Source of the DNA: an uncultured Acidimicrobiales bacterium
Lineage (GTDB): Bacteria; Actinomycetota; Acidimicrobiia; Acidimicrobiales; Bin134
Length of the DNA stretch: 64,000 nucleotides
Reading direction: 5' to 3'
Assembly (NCBI GenBank): GCA_951813555.1
Contig: OX638344.1
Coordinates: 558,001-622,000 of the forward strand
Part shown: positions 1 to 8,254 of the stretch, piece by piece
How the letters are laid out: each line of letters opens with the position of its first letter
Position numbering within the stretch: the first letter of the stretch is position 1
Translations under genes and position numbers: made by a program
The notes under the pieces: generated by a model
Databases searched by the model: none
The model's input: the letters and a program-made list of their open reading frames with translations, nothing else
What the model was told of the DNA's origin: nothing

Positions 1-410
1 ATCCCGCATCGCTCGGCGTAGATGTTGAGCCGGGAGATGACCCCGGTCTCGTACAGGTCGAGGCCATTGCCCAATTCGGCGCTCATCCCGTCGGCCGTCG
101 CCGCGGGGATGCCCAACGCCTCCAAGAACCACAGCCCGGAGATGCCCGCGCCGTCTTTGCCAATGCAGCCGTCATGGCCGATTACGCCCTTAGGCCGGTG
201 GGGGGCCATCAGCCGGGCGGGCAACACGCCGAGATACGAAGACGGCACAACCACGTCGGTGTCCCGGTTACGGGCGTCCACATAACGGGCCGAATCCATT
301 GTGACAATCCGACGGTCGCCGTCGGCATACACCACCTGTTGGGGGTGGTCCTCCTCGTTGGCGAGCAATGGGGCTTCTTCAGGCACGACTCGAAGATAGC
401 CCCTGTCCAT
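1..410 (-). CDS. Unrecognised protein, N-terminal part; paralogue of the protein at 6352-7203 (runs off the window)
   Basis: The minus strand is open from an ATG at 410 to the left window edge, giving about 136 residues. I do not recognise the family. It is clearly related to the complete protein at 6352-7203: both carry short matching blocks such as GVLPAR, a GLWFLEALGIPAA/GLWYLEALGIPAA block, and a later GV.S..N segment, in the same order. The gene lies just downstream of, and on the same strand as, the short-chain dehydrogenase at 424-1260, with only 13 bases between them, so the two are probably co-transcribed. The C-terminal half is outside the window, so it cannot be checked whether this copy also has the internal duplication seen in its paralogue. 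Confidence 0.75.
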   Translation of the reverse strand, partial: MDRGYLRVVPEEAPLLANEEDHPQQVVYADGDRRIVTMDSARYVDARNRDTDVVVPSSYLGVLPARLMAPHRPKGVIGHDGCIGKDGAGISGLWFLEALGIPAATADGMSAELGNGLDLYETGVISRLNIYAERCG

Positions 411-423
411 TCAGCCGAACCTC

Positions 424-1260
424 TTAGAGCCCGGTGCGGCCCGCTTCGCGGATCATGGGGGCGTAGTCGGCGAAGCCGGGGGCGTCGGGGCGGGCGCCGG
501 TGGTGAATCCGGCATCGACGGCCAGGGTGTGGCCGCTGGTGTAGCCCGACTCGTCGGAGGCCAGCCAAAGCGCGGCGCTGGCCACGTCGGTGGCCAGGCC
601 GGGTCGGCCGATCAACGGGGAGTTGGCGGTGAGCTCGGCCCGGGCACCGTCCATGTTGGTGTGATCGCCGGTGTGGGCGTAGGCCACCATCGGGGTGAGC
701 ACCGAGGCGGGAGCGATGCAGTTCACCCGGATGCCGAAGCGGCACAGCTCGGCGGCCGCATTCTTGGTCAGACCGACAACGGCGTGCTTGGCCGCGGCGT
801 AGGCGTGGGGTCCGAGGCCGCCCATCACCCCGGCGGTGCTCGACATGGAGATGATCGAGCCGCTGGTTTGGGGCTTCATCGCTCGGGCGGCGTGCTTGAT
901 CCCGTAGAACACCCCGTGGAGCAAGATGTCGATGCTGGCGTGCCACTCGTCGGCCGGGGTGGTGTCGATGGGGCCGACCGCGCCGACGATGCCGGCGTTG
1001 TTGTACATCACGTCGAGCTGGCCGAACTCGGCCACCGCGGCATCCACCAGGCCGGCCACATCGCCTTCGGAGGTCACGTCGCAGTGGACGAACATGGTGC
1101 CCTCGCCCAGCGACTCGGCCAGCGCCTGACCGGCGTCGTCTTGGATGTCGCCCAGGGCCACCTTGGCCCCCTCTGCGGCGAACAATTCGGCCGCGGCCCG
1201 GCCTATGCCGCTGGATGCCCCGGTTATGACCGCCACCCGTCCTGCAAGTCGTCCGCTCAT
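424..1260 (-). CDS. SDR family NAD(P)-dependent oxidoreductase
   Basis: Classical short-chain dehydrogenase of 278 residues. The Rossmann cofactor motif TGASSGIG is at residues 13-20, NNAG follows in the middle, and the catalytic Y-x3-K is in AYAAAKHAV with a preceding serine-rich strand (SMSSTAG). The start at 1260 is chosen because GGAGGT lies a few bases upstream; the open frame extends slightly further, but that region has no ribosome site. It likely interconverts a hydroxyl and a keto group on a small or CoA-linked substrate. It sits in a catabolic block with a second SDR, an acyl-CoA dehydrogenase and a hydratase. The substrate cannot be read from the sequence. Confidence 0.9.
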   Translation of the reverse strand: MSGRLAGRVAVITGASSGIGRAAAELFAAEGAKVALGDIQDDAGQALAESLGEGTMFVHCDVTSEGDVAGLVDAAVAEFGQLDVMYNNAGIVGAVGPIDTTPADEWHASIDILLHGVFYGIKHAARAMKPQTSGSIISMSSTAGVMGGLGPHAYAAAKHAVVGLTKNAAAELCRFGIRVNCIAPASVLTPMVAYAHTGDHTNMDGARAELTANSPLIGRPGLATDVASAALWLASDESGYTSGHTLAVDAGFTTGARPDAPGFADYAPMIREAGRTGL

Positions 1261-1311
1261 TTCCACCTCCAATGAAATGTTGTGCGCCCGGCACCGTAAC
1301 CTGACCGGTCT

Positions 1312-1818
1312 ATGAGCACCAGATCAGAGGAAACTCCGGCCCTCGACGCGAACCGGCTCCAAGACCTGCTGGACCGCGACGCCATCCGCCACATCCAGAT
1401 CCGCTATGCCTGGTCGCTGGACAACCAGCGCTGGGACGCGCTCAAGGAGGTCTTCCTGCCCGACGCCGTGGCCGACTTCCGGGGCGAGCGGTTCGAGGGG
1501 CTAGAGGCCATCGTGGCCAAGTGCGCCTCGTCGCTGGAGCCGTTGGATGGCGCCCAGCACTTCAACGGCACCCACTGGGCCCAAGTGGACGGCGACAAAG
1601 CCATCGCCGGGTGCTATTTCAAGGCCACCAAGTACATCGCCGATGTCCCCGGTGGCAACACCTTCACCGTGCACGGCAAATACATCGACCAGATGGTCCG
1701 CACCCCCGAAGGCTGGCGCATCGCCCACCGCCTTCTTGAGCCCACCTTCGTCGACGGCAACCCCCAAGTAGAAGCCGCCGCCCAGTCCCGCCTGTCCGCC
1801 CGCCCAGGCACTTCCTAG
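1312..1818 (+). CDS. SnoaL-like / NTF2-fold protein
   Basis: 168 residues with the SnoaL-like polyketide-cyclase/dehydratase pattern: an N-terminal helix (LQDLLDRDAIRHIQIRYAW), an acidic strand (FLPDAVADFRG), then a curved sheet ending in W-R-I-x-H-R. Members are small alpha+beta-cone proteins that act as dehydratases, isomerases or ring-opening hydrolases, or have no known activity. It starts 51 bases from the divergent SDR at 1260 and runs convergently into the amidohydrolase. In this setting it may act on the same substrate class as the neighbouring SDRs and amidohydrolase. No specific reaction can be assigned. Confidence 0.8.
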   Translation: MSTRSEETPALDANRLQDLLDRDAIRHIQIRYAWSLDNQRWDALKEVFLPDAVADFRGERFEGLEAIVAKCASSLEPLDGAQHFNGTHWAQVDGDKAIAGCYFKATKYIADVPGGNTFTVHGKYIDQMVRTPEGWRIAHRLLEPTFVDGNPQVEAAAQSRLSARPGTS

Positions 1819-1822
1819 GTGG

Positions 1823-2803
1823 TCAGAGCCTCAGCAGGCGGGTGGAGTTGGCGTTGAGGGTGTCGGCGAGGTGGGCGATATCGGGACCGGTGCCCCGGTC
1901 CCAGCCGCCGAAGTTGGTGCCGTAGACCAAGCGGTCGGTGCCGTACTGCTCTAGGGCCAGGGTGAGCTCGGCGGCGCCGGTGATGTGGCAGTCGAACCAC
2001 AGACGGCTGAGGGCCCGGTCGAAGGCGCCCGGCTCTTTGATCCAATCGGGGGCGGCGGGGCGGCGCTCGGCCAGCTTGCGGAGCTTGGACAGGACTATTG
2101 GCGTAGTGCCGCCGCCGTGGGACAGGCACAGGTCCAAGTCGGGGTGGCGCTCAGTGACGCCGCCGAACACCAGGGTGGCCACCGCCACCGTCTCCTCGTA
2201 GGAATACTCCAGCACCAGATCGAGGTCCCAGCGGCGCAGCCGGGGATCGAGCAGCGGGCCGTCGATGCCCGATTGGGTGGGGTGCAAGAAGTGGGGCACA
2301 TCCAGCTCGGTGCACAGAGACCAGAGCTGGTCCATGGCGGGATCATCGAGCGGGGTGCCGAAGTCGGTGCCGGTGTAGCCCGCCAAGAGACCCAGTTCTT
2401 TCACTGCCCTTTGCAGCTCCGAGCAGGCGGCATCGACGTCTTGCATGGGTAGGGCGGCCAGACCGATAAAGCGGTCGGGATGGGTGGCCACCGCTGAGGC
2501 CAGGTCGTCGTTGTGGCGGCGGCAGAAGTCGATGGCCAGTTGCGGCTCGATGAAGTGGAGGTAGGTGAGCGGGTTGGGCGACAGGGCCTGCACCGAGATG
2601 CCCTGGGCGTCCATGGCCTCTAGGCGCATGTCCAGCTCGATGAACAGCGACCCCCGGTAGGCCACCCCGTCGAGCTGATAGCCGCCCACCCGGAACCAGG
2701 GGGTGCCGTCGTCGTGGGCGCCGATCTCGGGGCCGCACGGGCCAGCTGCGCCCATCGTGCCCTCCAGCACGATGTGGGCGTGGACGTCTATTAGCCCGGT
2801 CAT
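1823..2803 (-). CDS. Amidohydrolase-2 (ACMSD-like) family metal-dependent hydrolase/decarboxylase
   Basis: 326 residues. The N-terminal metal-binding IDVHAH motif (HxH) is at residues 5-10. A mid-protein histidine in PHFLHP, a LSHGGG segment and a terminal YGTNFG segment follow, the usual layout of the ACMSD/amidohydrolase-2 TIM barrel. Relatives are non-oxidative decarboxylases or hydrolases acting on aromatic or dicarboxylic acids. The gene is downstream of the carboxymuconolactone-decarboxylase-like gene on the same strand (51-base gap). That pairing fits degradation of a ring-derived acid. The family is clear, the substrate unknown. Confidence 0.88.
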   Translation of the reverse strand: MTGLIDVHAHIVLEGTMGAAGPCGPEIGAHDDGTPWFRVGGYQLDGVAYRGSLFIELDMRLEAMDAQGISVQALSPNPLTYLHFIEPQLAIDFCRRHNDDLASAVATHPDRFIGLAALPMQDVDAACSELQRAVKELGLLAGYTGTDFGTPLDDPAMDQLWSLCTELDVPHFLHPTQSGIDGPLLDPRLRRWDLDLVLEYSYEETVAVATLVFGGVTERHPDLDLCLSHGGGTTPIVLSKLRKLAERRPAAPDWIKEPGAFDRALSRLWFDCHITGAAELTLALEQYGTDRLVYGTNFGGWDRGTGPDIAHLADTLNANSTRLLRL

Positions 2804-2854
2804 GTCGGCCCGCGTCCCTCTCGTCGGTCCGCCGTAAGGCGGCGAATCACGGCC

Positions 2855-3589
2855 TCAACGGCCTTCCATGATCCCGTCGGCGCCGGGCAGCCAGGAGGCC
2901 ACCCCGGAAATGGGGATGGCGCACACCACAGCCTCGGTGATCTCGGCCTCGGAGGCTCCGGCATTGCGGGCGCCGTTGGCGTGGATGTTCACGAACCGAC
3001 TGGAGAACTCGGCAGCGTTGATGGTGCACAACAGCAGCTCCACGTGCTTGGCGTCGAGATTGTTCTCGGCCAACGACCACTGGCGCATGAGCACATAGCC
3101 CTCCAGAGCCCGGGGGGCATTGTCGGCCATGACCTCCACGTAGTCGGGCACGAAGCCGAAGTAGCTCTCGAAGTAGTCCAGCGCAGCTTGGCGATCCAGG
3201 GAGAAGTCGGGAATCGGCTCGGAGGATTGATCGGCGGAAATGTCGAACGCCTGGTCGATGGCTCGGGCGAAGGCGTTGTAGGTGGCCTCACCCCGGGAGA
3301 TGAGCACGGCCAGCGAGGCTCCACGGGCGTCGCTCAGGCTTAGCCCTAACTCGCGCGACCGGGCCATCTCTCGGGTAGCCAGTTCTCGTTGGCCCCGCAC
3401 GGAGGCGGCGCAGGCCATGTAAAGCGCCTTGGCCCAGGCCGGGCAGGCGCCATCCCGATCGGTCACGTCGCGAATGCGGGCGTAGCCCTCGGCGAACTTG
3501 GTCGAAATGGCGGCCAGCTCGCCGCTGGCTAGCGCGGGGCTGGCCAACTCGCTGTGAACGGCGTTGTTGGACGTGGCTTGCATGGTCAT
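2855..3589 (-). CDS. Carboxymuconolactone decarboxylase (AhpD-like) family protein
   Basis: 244 residues. The AhpD-like helical core appears twice in outline: an N-terminal stretch around WAKALYMACAASVRGQREL and a C-terminal stretch around LLLCTINAAEFSSRFVNIH followed by GASEAEITEAV. In AhpD-type members a Glu-x-x-Cys-x-x-His motif does redox chemistry; here the corresponding place reads EFSSRFVNIH, without the cysteine pair. That argues against peroxidase function and leaves decarboxylase or lactonase-like chemistry, or an unknown one. The start at 3589 has GGAGGT eight bases upstream. It forms a run with the amidohydrolase and, across a 53-base gap, the SDR/acyl-CoA dehydrogenase pair. Confidence 0.8.
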   Translation of the reverse strand: MTMQATSNNAVHSELASPALASGELAAISTKFAEGYARIRDVTDRDGACPAWAKALYMACAASVRGQRELATREMARSRELGLSLSDARGASLAVLISRGEATYNAFARAIDQAFDISADQSSEPIPDFSLDRQAALDYFESYFGFVPDYVEVMADNAPRALEGYVLMRQWSLAENNLDAKHVELLLCTINAAEFSSRFVNIHANGARNAGASEAEITEAVVCAIPISGVASWLPGADGIMEGR

Positions 3590-3642
3590 CGGTTGCTACC
3601 TCCGTATGGTCTGTGAAACTTACAAGGCCAGCATCGGGCCGA

Positions 3643-4395
3643 TCAGAGTTTGGACACCTCGCCGCCGTCGATCACGAAGCACGACCCGGTGACGAACTCC
3701 GACGCCTCTGATGCCAGATAGCACACCAGTGGGCCGAATTCTTCGGGCCGGCCCATGCGGCGAGCGGGGATTTTTCGAAGCCGGGCGGCCAAAGTGTCGG
3801 GGTCGGCCATGACCGCGGCCTGGGCTTCGGTCTCGAACGCACCGGGAGCGATCACGTTCACCCGGATGCCGTAGCGGGCCCATTCGCTGGCCAAGGCCTC
3901 GGTCAGTCGCAACAGCCCGCCTTTCGATGCCGAATAGGCGGCCAGCAGCGCCTTGCCTTTGAGCGCCGAGGTGGAGGCCACGTTGATGATTGAGCCGGGG
4001 TGGCCGGCGTCGATCCAATGGCGTGCCGCGCGACGGGCCAAAGCGGCGGGGGCGGCCAGGTTCACGGCCAGCACCTCGTCGAACACCTCGTCGGGTTGGT
4101 CGACGAATTTGGACGCCGGCGCGATACCGGCGTTGTTGACCACCGAGTCGAGGCGGCCGAATCGGTCTATTGCCTCATCCACCAGGCTGGCCACCGCAGC
4201 CCGGTCCCGCATGTCGCAGGGCACTGCGGCCACCGCGTCGCCCAACTCTTCGGCCAGCACGGCCAAGGCGTCTGCTGAGCGGGCTGCGGCCACCACTTGC
4301 GCTCCCTCGGCCACCATGGCCCGCACCGCGGCTTCTCCCAACCCCCGGCTGGCCCCGGTCACCACCGTCACATGGCCGTTGAGACCCAAGTCCAC
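3643..4395 (-). CDS. SDR family oxidoreductase
   Basis: 250-residue classical SDR: TGASRGLG at residues 13-20, NNAG, an NVAST strand and the catalytic Y-x3-K in YSASKGG. The C-terminal GSCFVIDGGE is typical of FabG/BadH-like enzymes. The start is set at the GTG at 4395 because it overlaps the TAG stop of the upstream acyl-CoA dehydrogenase by one base and has GGGAG at a suitable distance; the open frame extends further upstream but only inside that gene. Tight coupling to an acyl-CoA dehydrogenase suggests a beta-hydroxyacyl-CoA or cyclic-alcohol dehydrogenase step. The substrate is inferred only. Confidence 0.88.
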   Translation of the reverse strand: MDLGLNGHVTVVTGASRGLGEAAVRAMVAEGAQVVAAARSADALAVLAEELGDAVAAVPCDMRDRAAVASLVDEAIDRFGRLDSVVNNAGIAPASKFVDQPDEVFDEVLAVNLAAPAALARRAARHWIDAGHPGSIINVASTSALKGKALLAAYSASKGGLLRLTEALASEWARYGIRVNVIAPGAFETEAQAAVMADPDTLAARLRKIPARRMGRPEEFGPLVCYLASEASEFVTGSCFVIDGGEVSKL

Positions 4396-5543
4396 TATTC
4401 GTCTCCCTGCTTGTCGGCCACCTCGTCGCACAATCGGGTGGCGATGCCCAGCCTGAGCACCTCGGATGCCCCCTCGTAGATCCGCATGGGACGGGCCTGG
4501 CGGTAATAGCGCTCGATGTCGGAGCCCCGAATCAGGCCCCACCGGCCCATCACCTGCACGCAGCGGTCCACCACCCGGCTGGCCGCCTCGGTGGCGGCCA
4601 GCTTGGCCAGCGACGATCGGTCAAGGTGCGCCGACGGATCCTCCCGGGCGGCCTCGGCGGTGGCGTAGGCCAGCAGGCGGGTGGACTCCAGCTCAGCCCA
4701 GGAGTCGGCCAGGAGCCCCGCCACCGGCCCCAGCCGCACCAGCGGACGGCCGAACTGCTCACGGGTGGCGGCGTGGCTGGCCGCGCACGACAGAGCCCCG
4801 TCCATGAGCCCGACGGCGGCTCCGGCCACCGAGATGCGAAACACCGACAACGTGGCCAGCACGTGGCGGAACCCAGCACCGGGCTCGCCCAGGCGGGCTG
4901 AAGCGGGCAGGCGCACCCGGTCGAATGTCACCTCGCCCAGCACATGGGGGGCGATGATCTCCGGCGAAGGCTCGATCGAGACACCGGGGGCATCAGCGGG
5001 CACCAGCACCAGCGAGAACCGATTCTCCTCTCGGGCCATTGTGGTGTAGAAGCCGGCCGCACCGGCGTTCGAGATGAACGACTTGGCCCCGTTCAACTCC
5101 ACCTCGCCGCCGTGGTCGGTCAATGTGGTCTCGATCCCCCGAAGGTCGGACCCCGCCACCGGCTCGGTGAGGGCCAAGGCGGCCAGCACCTCGGCACGGG
5201 CCACGCGGGGCAGCCATTCCTCCCGCTGGTCGTCGGTGCCGGCCACTGCGATGGCGTAGCTGCCGATGCCCTGGAGCGCGAACAGCGAGTCCAAGTGCGA
5301 GGAGGCCCGCATGAGAGCCTCTCGAACCACACACACTGCCAGAGGGTCCACCCGCTCGTGGCGACCTCCGCAACCCGACGGCACCATCAGCGAGCTCAGG
5401 TCACTGGCCCGCAACACATCGAGGGTGGGCTGGTGGACGTGGCTGCACTCGTCGGCCTCTGCGGCGAATGACGCCACCTGCCGGGCTACCGCCTGGGCCT
5501 CTTGTTGAATGGCCCGTGTGTCGGAGTCGAGCTCAAACGCCAT
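4395..5543 (-). CDS. Acyl-CoA dehydrogenase
   Basis: 382 residues, normal for the family. It has the FAD/substrate loop (ALTEPVAGSDL), the ISNAG segment, and a C-terminal RIYEGASEVL in which the Glu (about residue 358) is at the catalytic-base position. It would oxidise an acyl-CoA to the 2,3-enoyl-CoA and pass electrons to ETF; the EtfD-like reductase at 32829-35477 could be the downstream acceptor. Its 3' end overlaps the SDR start by one base. It is transcribed divergently from the hydratase at 5585 across only 41 bases, so the two promoters must overlap or share control. Confidence 0.92.
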   Translation of the reverse strand: MAFELDSDTRAIQQEAQAVARQVASFAAEADECSHVHQPTLDVLRASDLSSLMVPSGCGGRHERVDPLAVCVVREALMRASSHLDSLFALQGIGSYAIAVAGTDDQREEWLPRVARAEVLAALALTEPVAGSDLRGIETTLTDHGGEVELNGAKSFISNAGAAGFYTTMAREENRFSLVLVPADAPGVSIEPSPEIIAPHVLGEVTFDRVRLPASARLGEPGAGFRHVLATLSVFRISVAGAAVGLMDGALSCAASHAATREQFGRPLVRLGPVAGLLADSWAELESTRLLAYATAEAAREDPSAHLDRSSLAKLAATEAASRVVDRCVQVMGRWGLIRGSDIERYYRQARPMRIYEGASEVLRLGIATRLCDEVADKQGDE

Positions 5544-5584
5544 ACGATGCCGGACAGTACGCGTTTTACGACAGGGGGACCACC

Positions 5585-6355
5585 GTGAGCGACATCATCG
5601 TGGAGCGACACGACCGAATCTTGTGGCTGCGACTGAACCGGCCGGAGCGGCTGAACTCCTATGACCGCACCACCATCGACGAGATCATCGCCGCCTTCCG
5701 GGAGCATGTCGACGCCGGGGTGGTGGTGATCACCGGCCAAGGCCGGGCGTTCTGTGCGGGGGGGTACCTGGCCAATCTGGCCGAGGCGAACTTCTATGAG
5801 CTGCGGTCGATGTTCTACGGATCGCTGGAGCTGTTCGACGCCATCCGCAACGCTCCCATGCCGGTGATCGCGGCGGTGAACGGCCCGGCGTTCGGGGGCG
5901 GCAACGAGCTGGTGGTGGCCTGCGACTTCGCTATCGCCGCGGCCTCGGCCGAGCTGGGCCAGACCGGGGTGAAGGTGGGCAGCGCCCCGGTGCTGGGAGG
6001 CACCAACCTGCTGGCCATGACCATCGGGGAGAAGAAAGCCAAAGAGGTGGCCTTTTTGTGCCGCAAATACACCGCCGAACAAGCCTGCGAGATGGGGTGG
6101 ATCAACGCGGTGGTGCCCGACGAAGAGCTGGAGGACGAGGTGAATCGCTGGTGCGAGGAGCTCTTGAAGATGAGCCCCCGCTACCTGGAGGCAGCCAAGA
6201 TCAGCTCCAACGTGTACTGGAACCAGTTGCGGGACAACATGGCCTCCGGGCTGGGGATGCTGGCCCAGGCCATCGGGTCGCCAGACATGATCGAGGGGGC
6301 CACCGCGTTCATGGAGAAGCGCCGACCGCAGTTCCCGCCGAGGACCGCCCGATGA
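5585..6355 (+). CDS. Enoyl-CoA hydratase/isomerase family, MenB/BadI-like
   Basis: 256 residues of the crotonase fold. The oxyanion-hole regions are FCAGG and the GPAFGGGNEL block. The segment LGQTGVKVGSAPVLGGTN, followed by GEKKAKEVAFLCRKYTA, resembles dihydroxynaphthoyl-CoA synthase (MenB) and ketocyclohexane-carboxyl-CoA hydrolase (BadI) more than ordinary beta-oxidation hydratases. The GTG start at 5585 is preceded by a GGGGG-rich ribosome site; the open frame upstream lacks homology. No men genes are present, so a ring-forming or ring-cleaving catabolic role is more likely than menaquinone synthesis. The stop overlaps the next gene's start as ATGA. The exact reaction is inferred. Confidence 0.85.
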   Translation: MSDIIVERHDRILWLRLNRPERLNSYDRTTIDEIIAAFREHVDAGVVVITGQGRAFCAGGYLANLAEANFYELRSMFYGSLELFDAIRNAPMPVIAAVNGPAFGGGNELVVACDFAIAAASAELGQTGVKVGSAPVLGGTNLLAMTIGEKKAKEVAFLCRKYTAEQACEMGWINAVVPDEELEDEVNRWCEELLKMSPRYLEAAKISSNVYWNQLRDNMASGLGMLAQAIGSPDMIEGATAFMEKRRPQFPPRTAR

Positions 6356-7203
6356 GCTCTGATACCGACAAGCAAACCGAGGTGCTGGCCTCGCCTCGGG
6401 GCCGGGTGATGTGCATGGACTCGGCCTACGACGTGGAGGAGGCCAACCGGGACCTTGACGTGTGCGTCAACTCGTCGTACTGCGGGGTGCTGCCCGCTCG
6501 GTTCATCGCCGAGCACCGGCCCCGGGCGGCCATCGGCATGGACTGCGGGGTGGGGCCGGAGGGATCGGCCATAGCCGGGCTGTGGTACTTGGAGGCGCTG
6601 GGCATCCCCGCCGCGGTGGCCGACGTGATGACCGCCCATCTGGGCGACGGGATGCATCTCTACAACCACGGGGTGGTCAGCTTTGTCAACCAGCTAGCCC
6701 TCGACTGCGGGGTTAGCGCGGGCATGCCCGTGCGAGATGCGGCCGCCGCGCTGCTGAATATCGACCCGGTGGCCGCGGCGGCGTCGGAGATCACCAATCG
6801 CACAGTGATGGAGACCGCCCCCGACGGGCGCTGCGTGGTGGCGGCTGACTCCATCGCTTTCGGCACCAGCGAGGACACCGACCGCAACGTGCTGGTCACC
6901 GCGGGCCACACCGGCCGCTCGGCGGTGCCGTACCTGCGCCAGTGCCGCCCGTTCGGGTTTATCTGCTCCGACGGCGGCCGGGGCATGGACGACTCCGGCA
7001 TGGCCGGGCTCACCGTCGTGGAGGCCGACGGCCTGGCCGGCGCCACCGTCGACGCCCGCATAGCCCGCATGGGAAGCGGCCTGTCCCACTACCACGACGG
7101 CATCATCTCCGCGGCCAACGCCCACGCCACCGGCGCCGGCGTAGAGATCGGCATGCCCTGCCCCCAAGCCGCCAGCCTGCTGCTGAATCGCACCCCCAAC
7201 TAG
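6352..7203 (+). CDS. Unrecognised protein with an internal tandem duplication; paralogue of the left-edge gene
   Basis: 283 residues, starting in an ATGA overlap with the hydratase and therefore translationally coupled to it. I do not recognise the family. The two halves look like repeats of one domain: GMDCGVGPEGSAIAGL in the first half aligns with CSDGGRGMDDSGMAGL in the second. HLGDGMHLYNHGVVSFVN aligns with RMGSGLSHYHDGIISAAN, and GMPVRDAAAALLN aligns with GMPCPQAASLLLN. There is no signal peptide or membrane segment. A second copy lies at the other end of the catabolic block (1-410). The coupling suggests an enzyme or partner of the hydratase pathway, but no function can be named. Confidence 0.85.
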   Translation: MSSDTDKQTEVLASPRGRVMCMDSAYDVEEANRDLDVCVNSSYCGVLPARFIAEHRPRAAIGMDCGVGPEGSAIAGLWYLEALGIPAAVADVMTAHLGDGMHLYNHGVVSFVNQLALDCGVSAGMPVRDAAAALLNIDPVAAAASEITNRTVMETAPDGRCVVAADSIAFGTSEDTDRNVLVTAGHTGRSAVPYLRQCRPFGFICSDGGRGMDDSGMAGLTVVEADGLAGATVDARIARMGSGLSHYHDGIISAANAHATGAGVEIGMPCPQAASLLLNRTPN

Positions 7204-7244
7204 CATGACCAGTCGGTGACCAACGACTTGCCAACAGTACGCCG

Positions 7245-8234
7245 ATGACAGTCCTGGCCGCAGTTGACCTGCTGGCACAGTCTTCGGATGACGCCATCCT
7301 CGACGAGGCCCTGACCGTGTCCGATTGGGTGCAGGCCGGGATCATCGTTGCGGCCACGATTCTTGTGGCGGTGCTGGTCGCCCGCCTGGTGCGGAGAGTG
7401 CTGACCCACGTGGTGGGACAGGGCTTCGCAGCAATCGTGACCGCAAGGCTGGCCGGCTATCTCCTTTTTCTGATCGGGCTGTTCTACGCGCTCACCAGCC
7501 TGGGGGTCCAGGTCGGTCCGCTGGTCGGCGCCATCGGGCTGGGCGGCCTGGTTCTGGCGCTGGCCTTGCAAAAGCTGGTGGAGAACTTCTTTTCCGGGCT
7601 GATCCTTCAGGCCCGGCGGCCCTTCAGGGTGGGCGATACGGTGCTGCTCGGAGACCATCTGGGCATCGCCACCGACATCGACTCCCGCACCACCGTGCTG
7701 CGCGGCCTCGACGGATCTGCGGTGCGGGTTCCCAACAGCGAGGTGGCCGCCGGGCCCATCGTCAACCTCACCAATGAGACCCTTCGGCGCAGCGAGCTGG
7801 AAGTGGGCGTGGCCTACGACACCAACCTGCAAACAGCCGCGCAGTGCCTGACCGAGGCGCTCGAGCAGGTAGAACGGGTGAGCGCCGAGCCGCCCGCACA
7901 GGCGCTGCTGACCCGCTTCGGCTCATCCAGCATCGACTTCACGCTGTACTACTGGCACGACAGCGATGTGCCCACAGAGCTGGCCACCCGCCACGACGTG
8001 ATCCTGTCGGTACACCAGAGCTTTGCCGCCGCGGGCATCACCATCGCCTTCCCGCAGGTAGTGGTGTGGTCGGGCCAGGGGGAGGACGACCAGCCCTACC
8101 ACGGCCGCGCCGACGCCATCCCGACCTCCTCAACCCCCGGTGTACACGCCCCCAAACAACCCGCACTAGCCCGCCAACTCTCCCGATGGCGCGTCCGCAC
8201 CGGCATCCTGCGCCGTTTCAACCCCGGCGACTGA
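7245..8234 (+). CDS. Small-conductance mechanosensitive ion channel (MscS family)
   Basis: 329 residues. Three N-terminal hydrophobic segments (about residues 25-120) lead into the Gly/Ala-rich pore helix around GAIGLGGLVLALALQKLVENF. The beta domain follows (RPFRVGDTVLLG, then VRVPNSEVA), and then the C-terminal vestibule domain. This layout is diagnostic for MscS, which opens under membrane tension to release solutes. The C-terminus has a Pro/Arg-rich tail beyond the usual fold. It stands alone between the catabolic block and the HAD gene; only 20 bases separate it from the latter, so co-transcription is possible. Confidence 0.93.
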   Translation: MTVLAAVDLLAQSSDDAILDEALTVSDWVQAGIIVAATILVAVLVARLVRRVLTHVVGQGFAAIVTARLAGYLLFLIGLFYALTSLGVQVGPLVGAIGLGGLVLALALQKLVENFFSGLILQARRPFRVGDTVLLGDHLGIATDIDSRTTVLRGLDGSAVRVPNSEVAAGPIVNLTNETLRRSELEVGVAYDTNLQTAAQCLTEALEQVERVSAEPPAQALLTRFGSSSIDFTLYYWHDSDVPTELATRHDVILSVHQSFAAAGITIAFPQVVVWSGQGEDDQPYHGRADAIPTSSTPGVHAPKQPALARQLSRWRVRTGILRRFNPGD

Positions 8235-8254
8235 ACCCGCACGGGACACAAACA

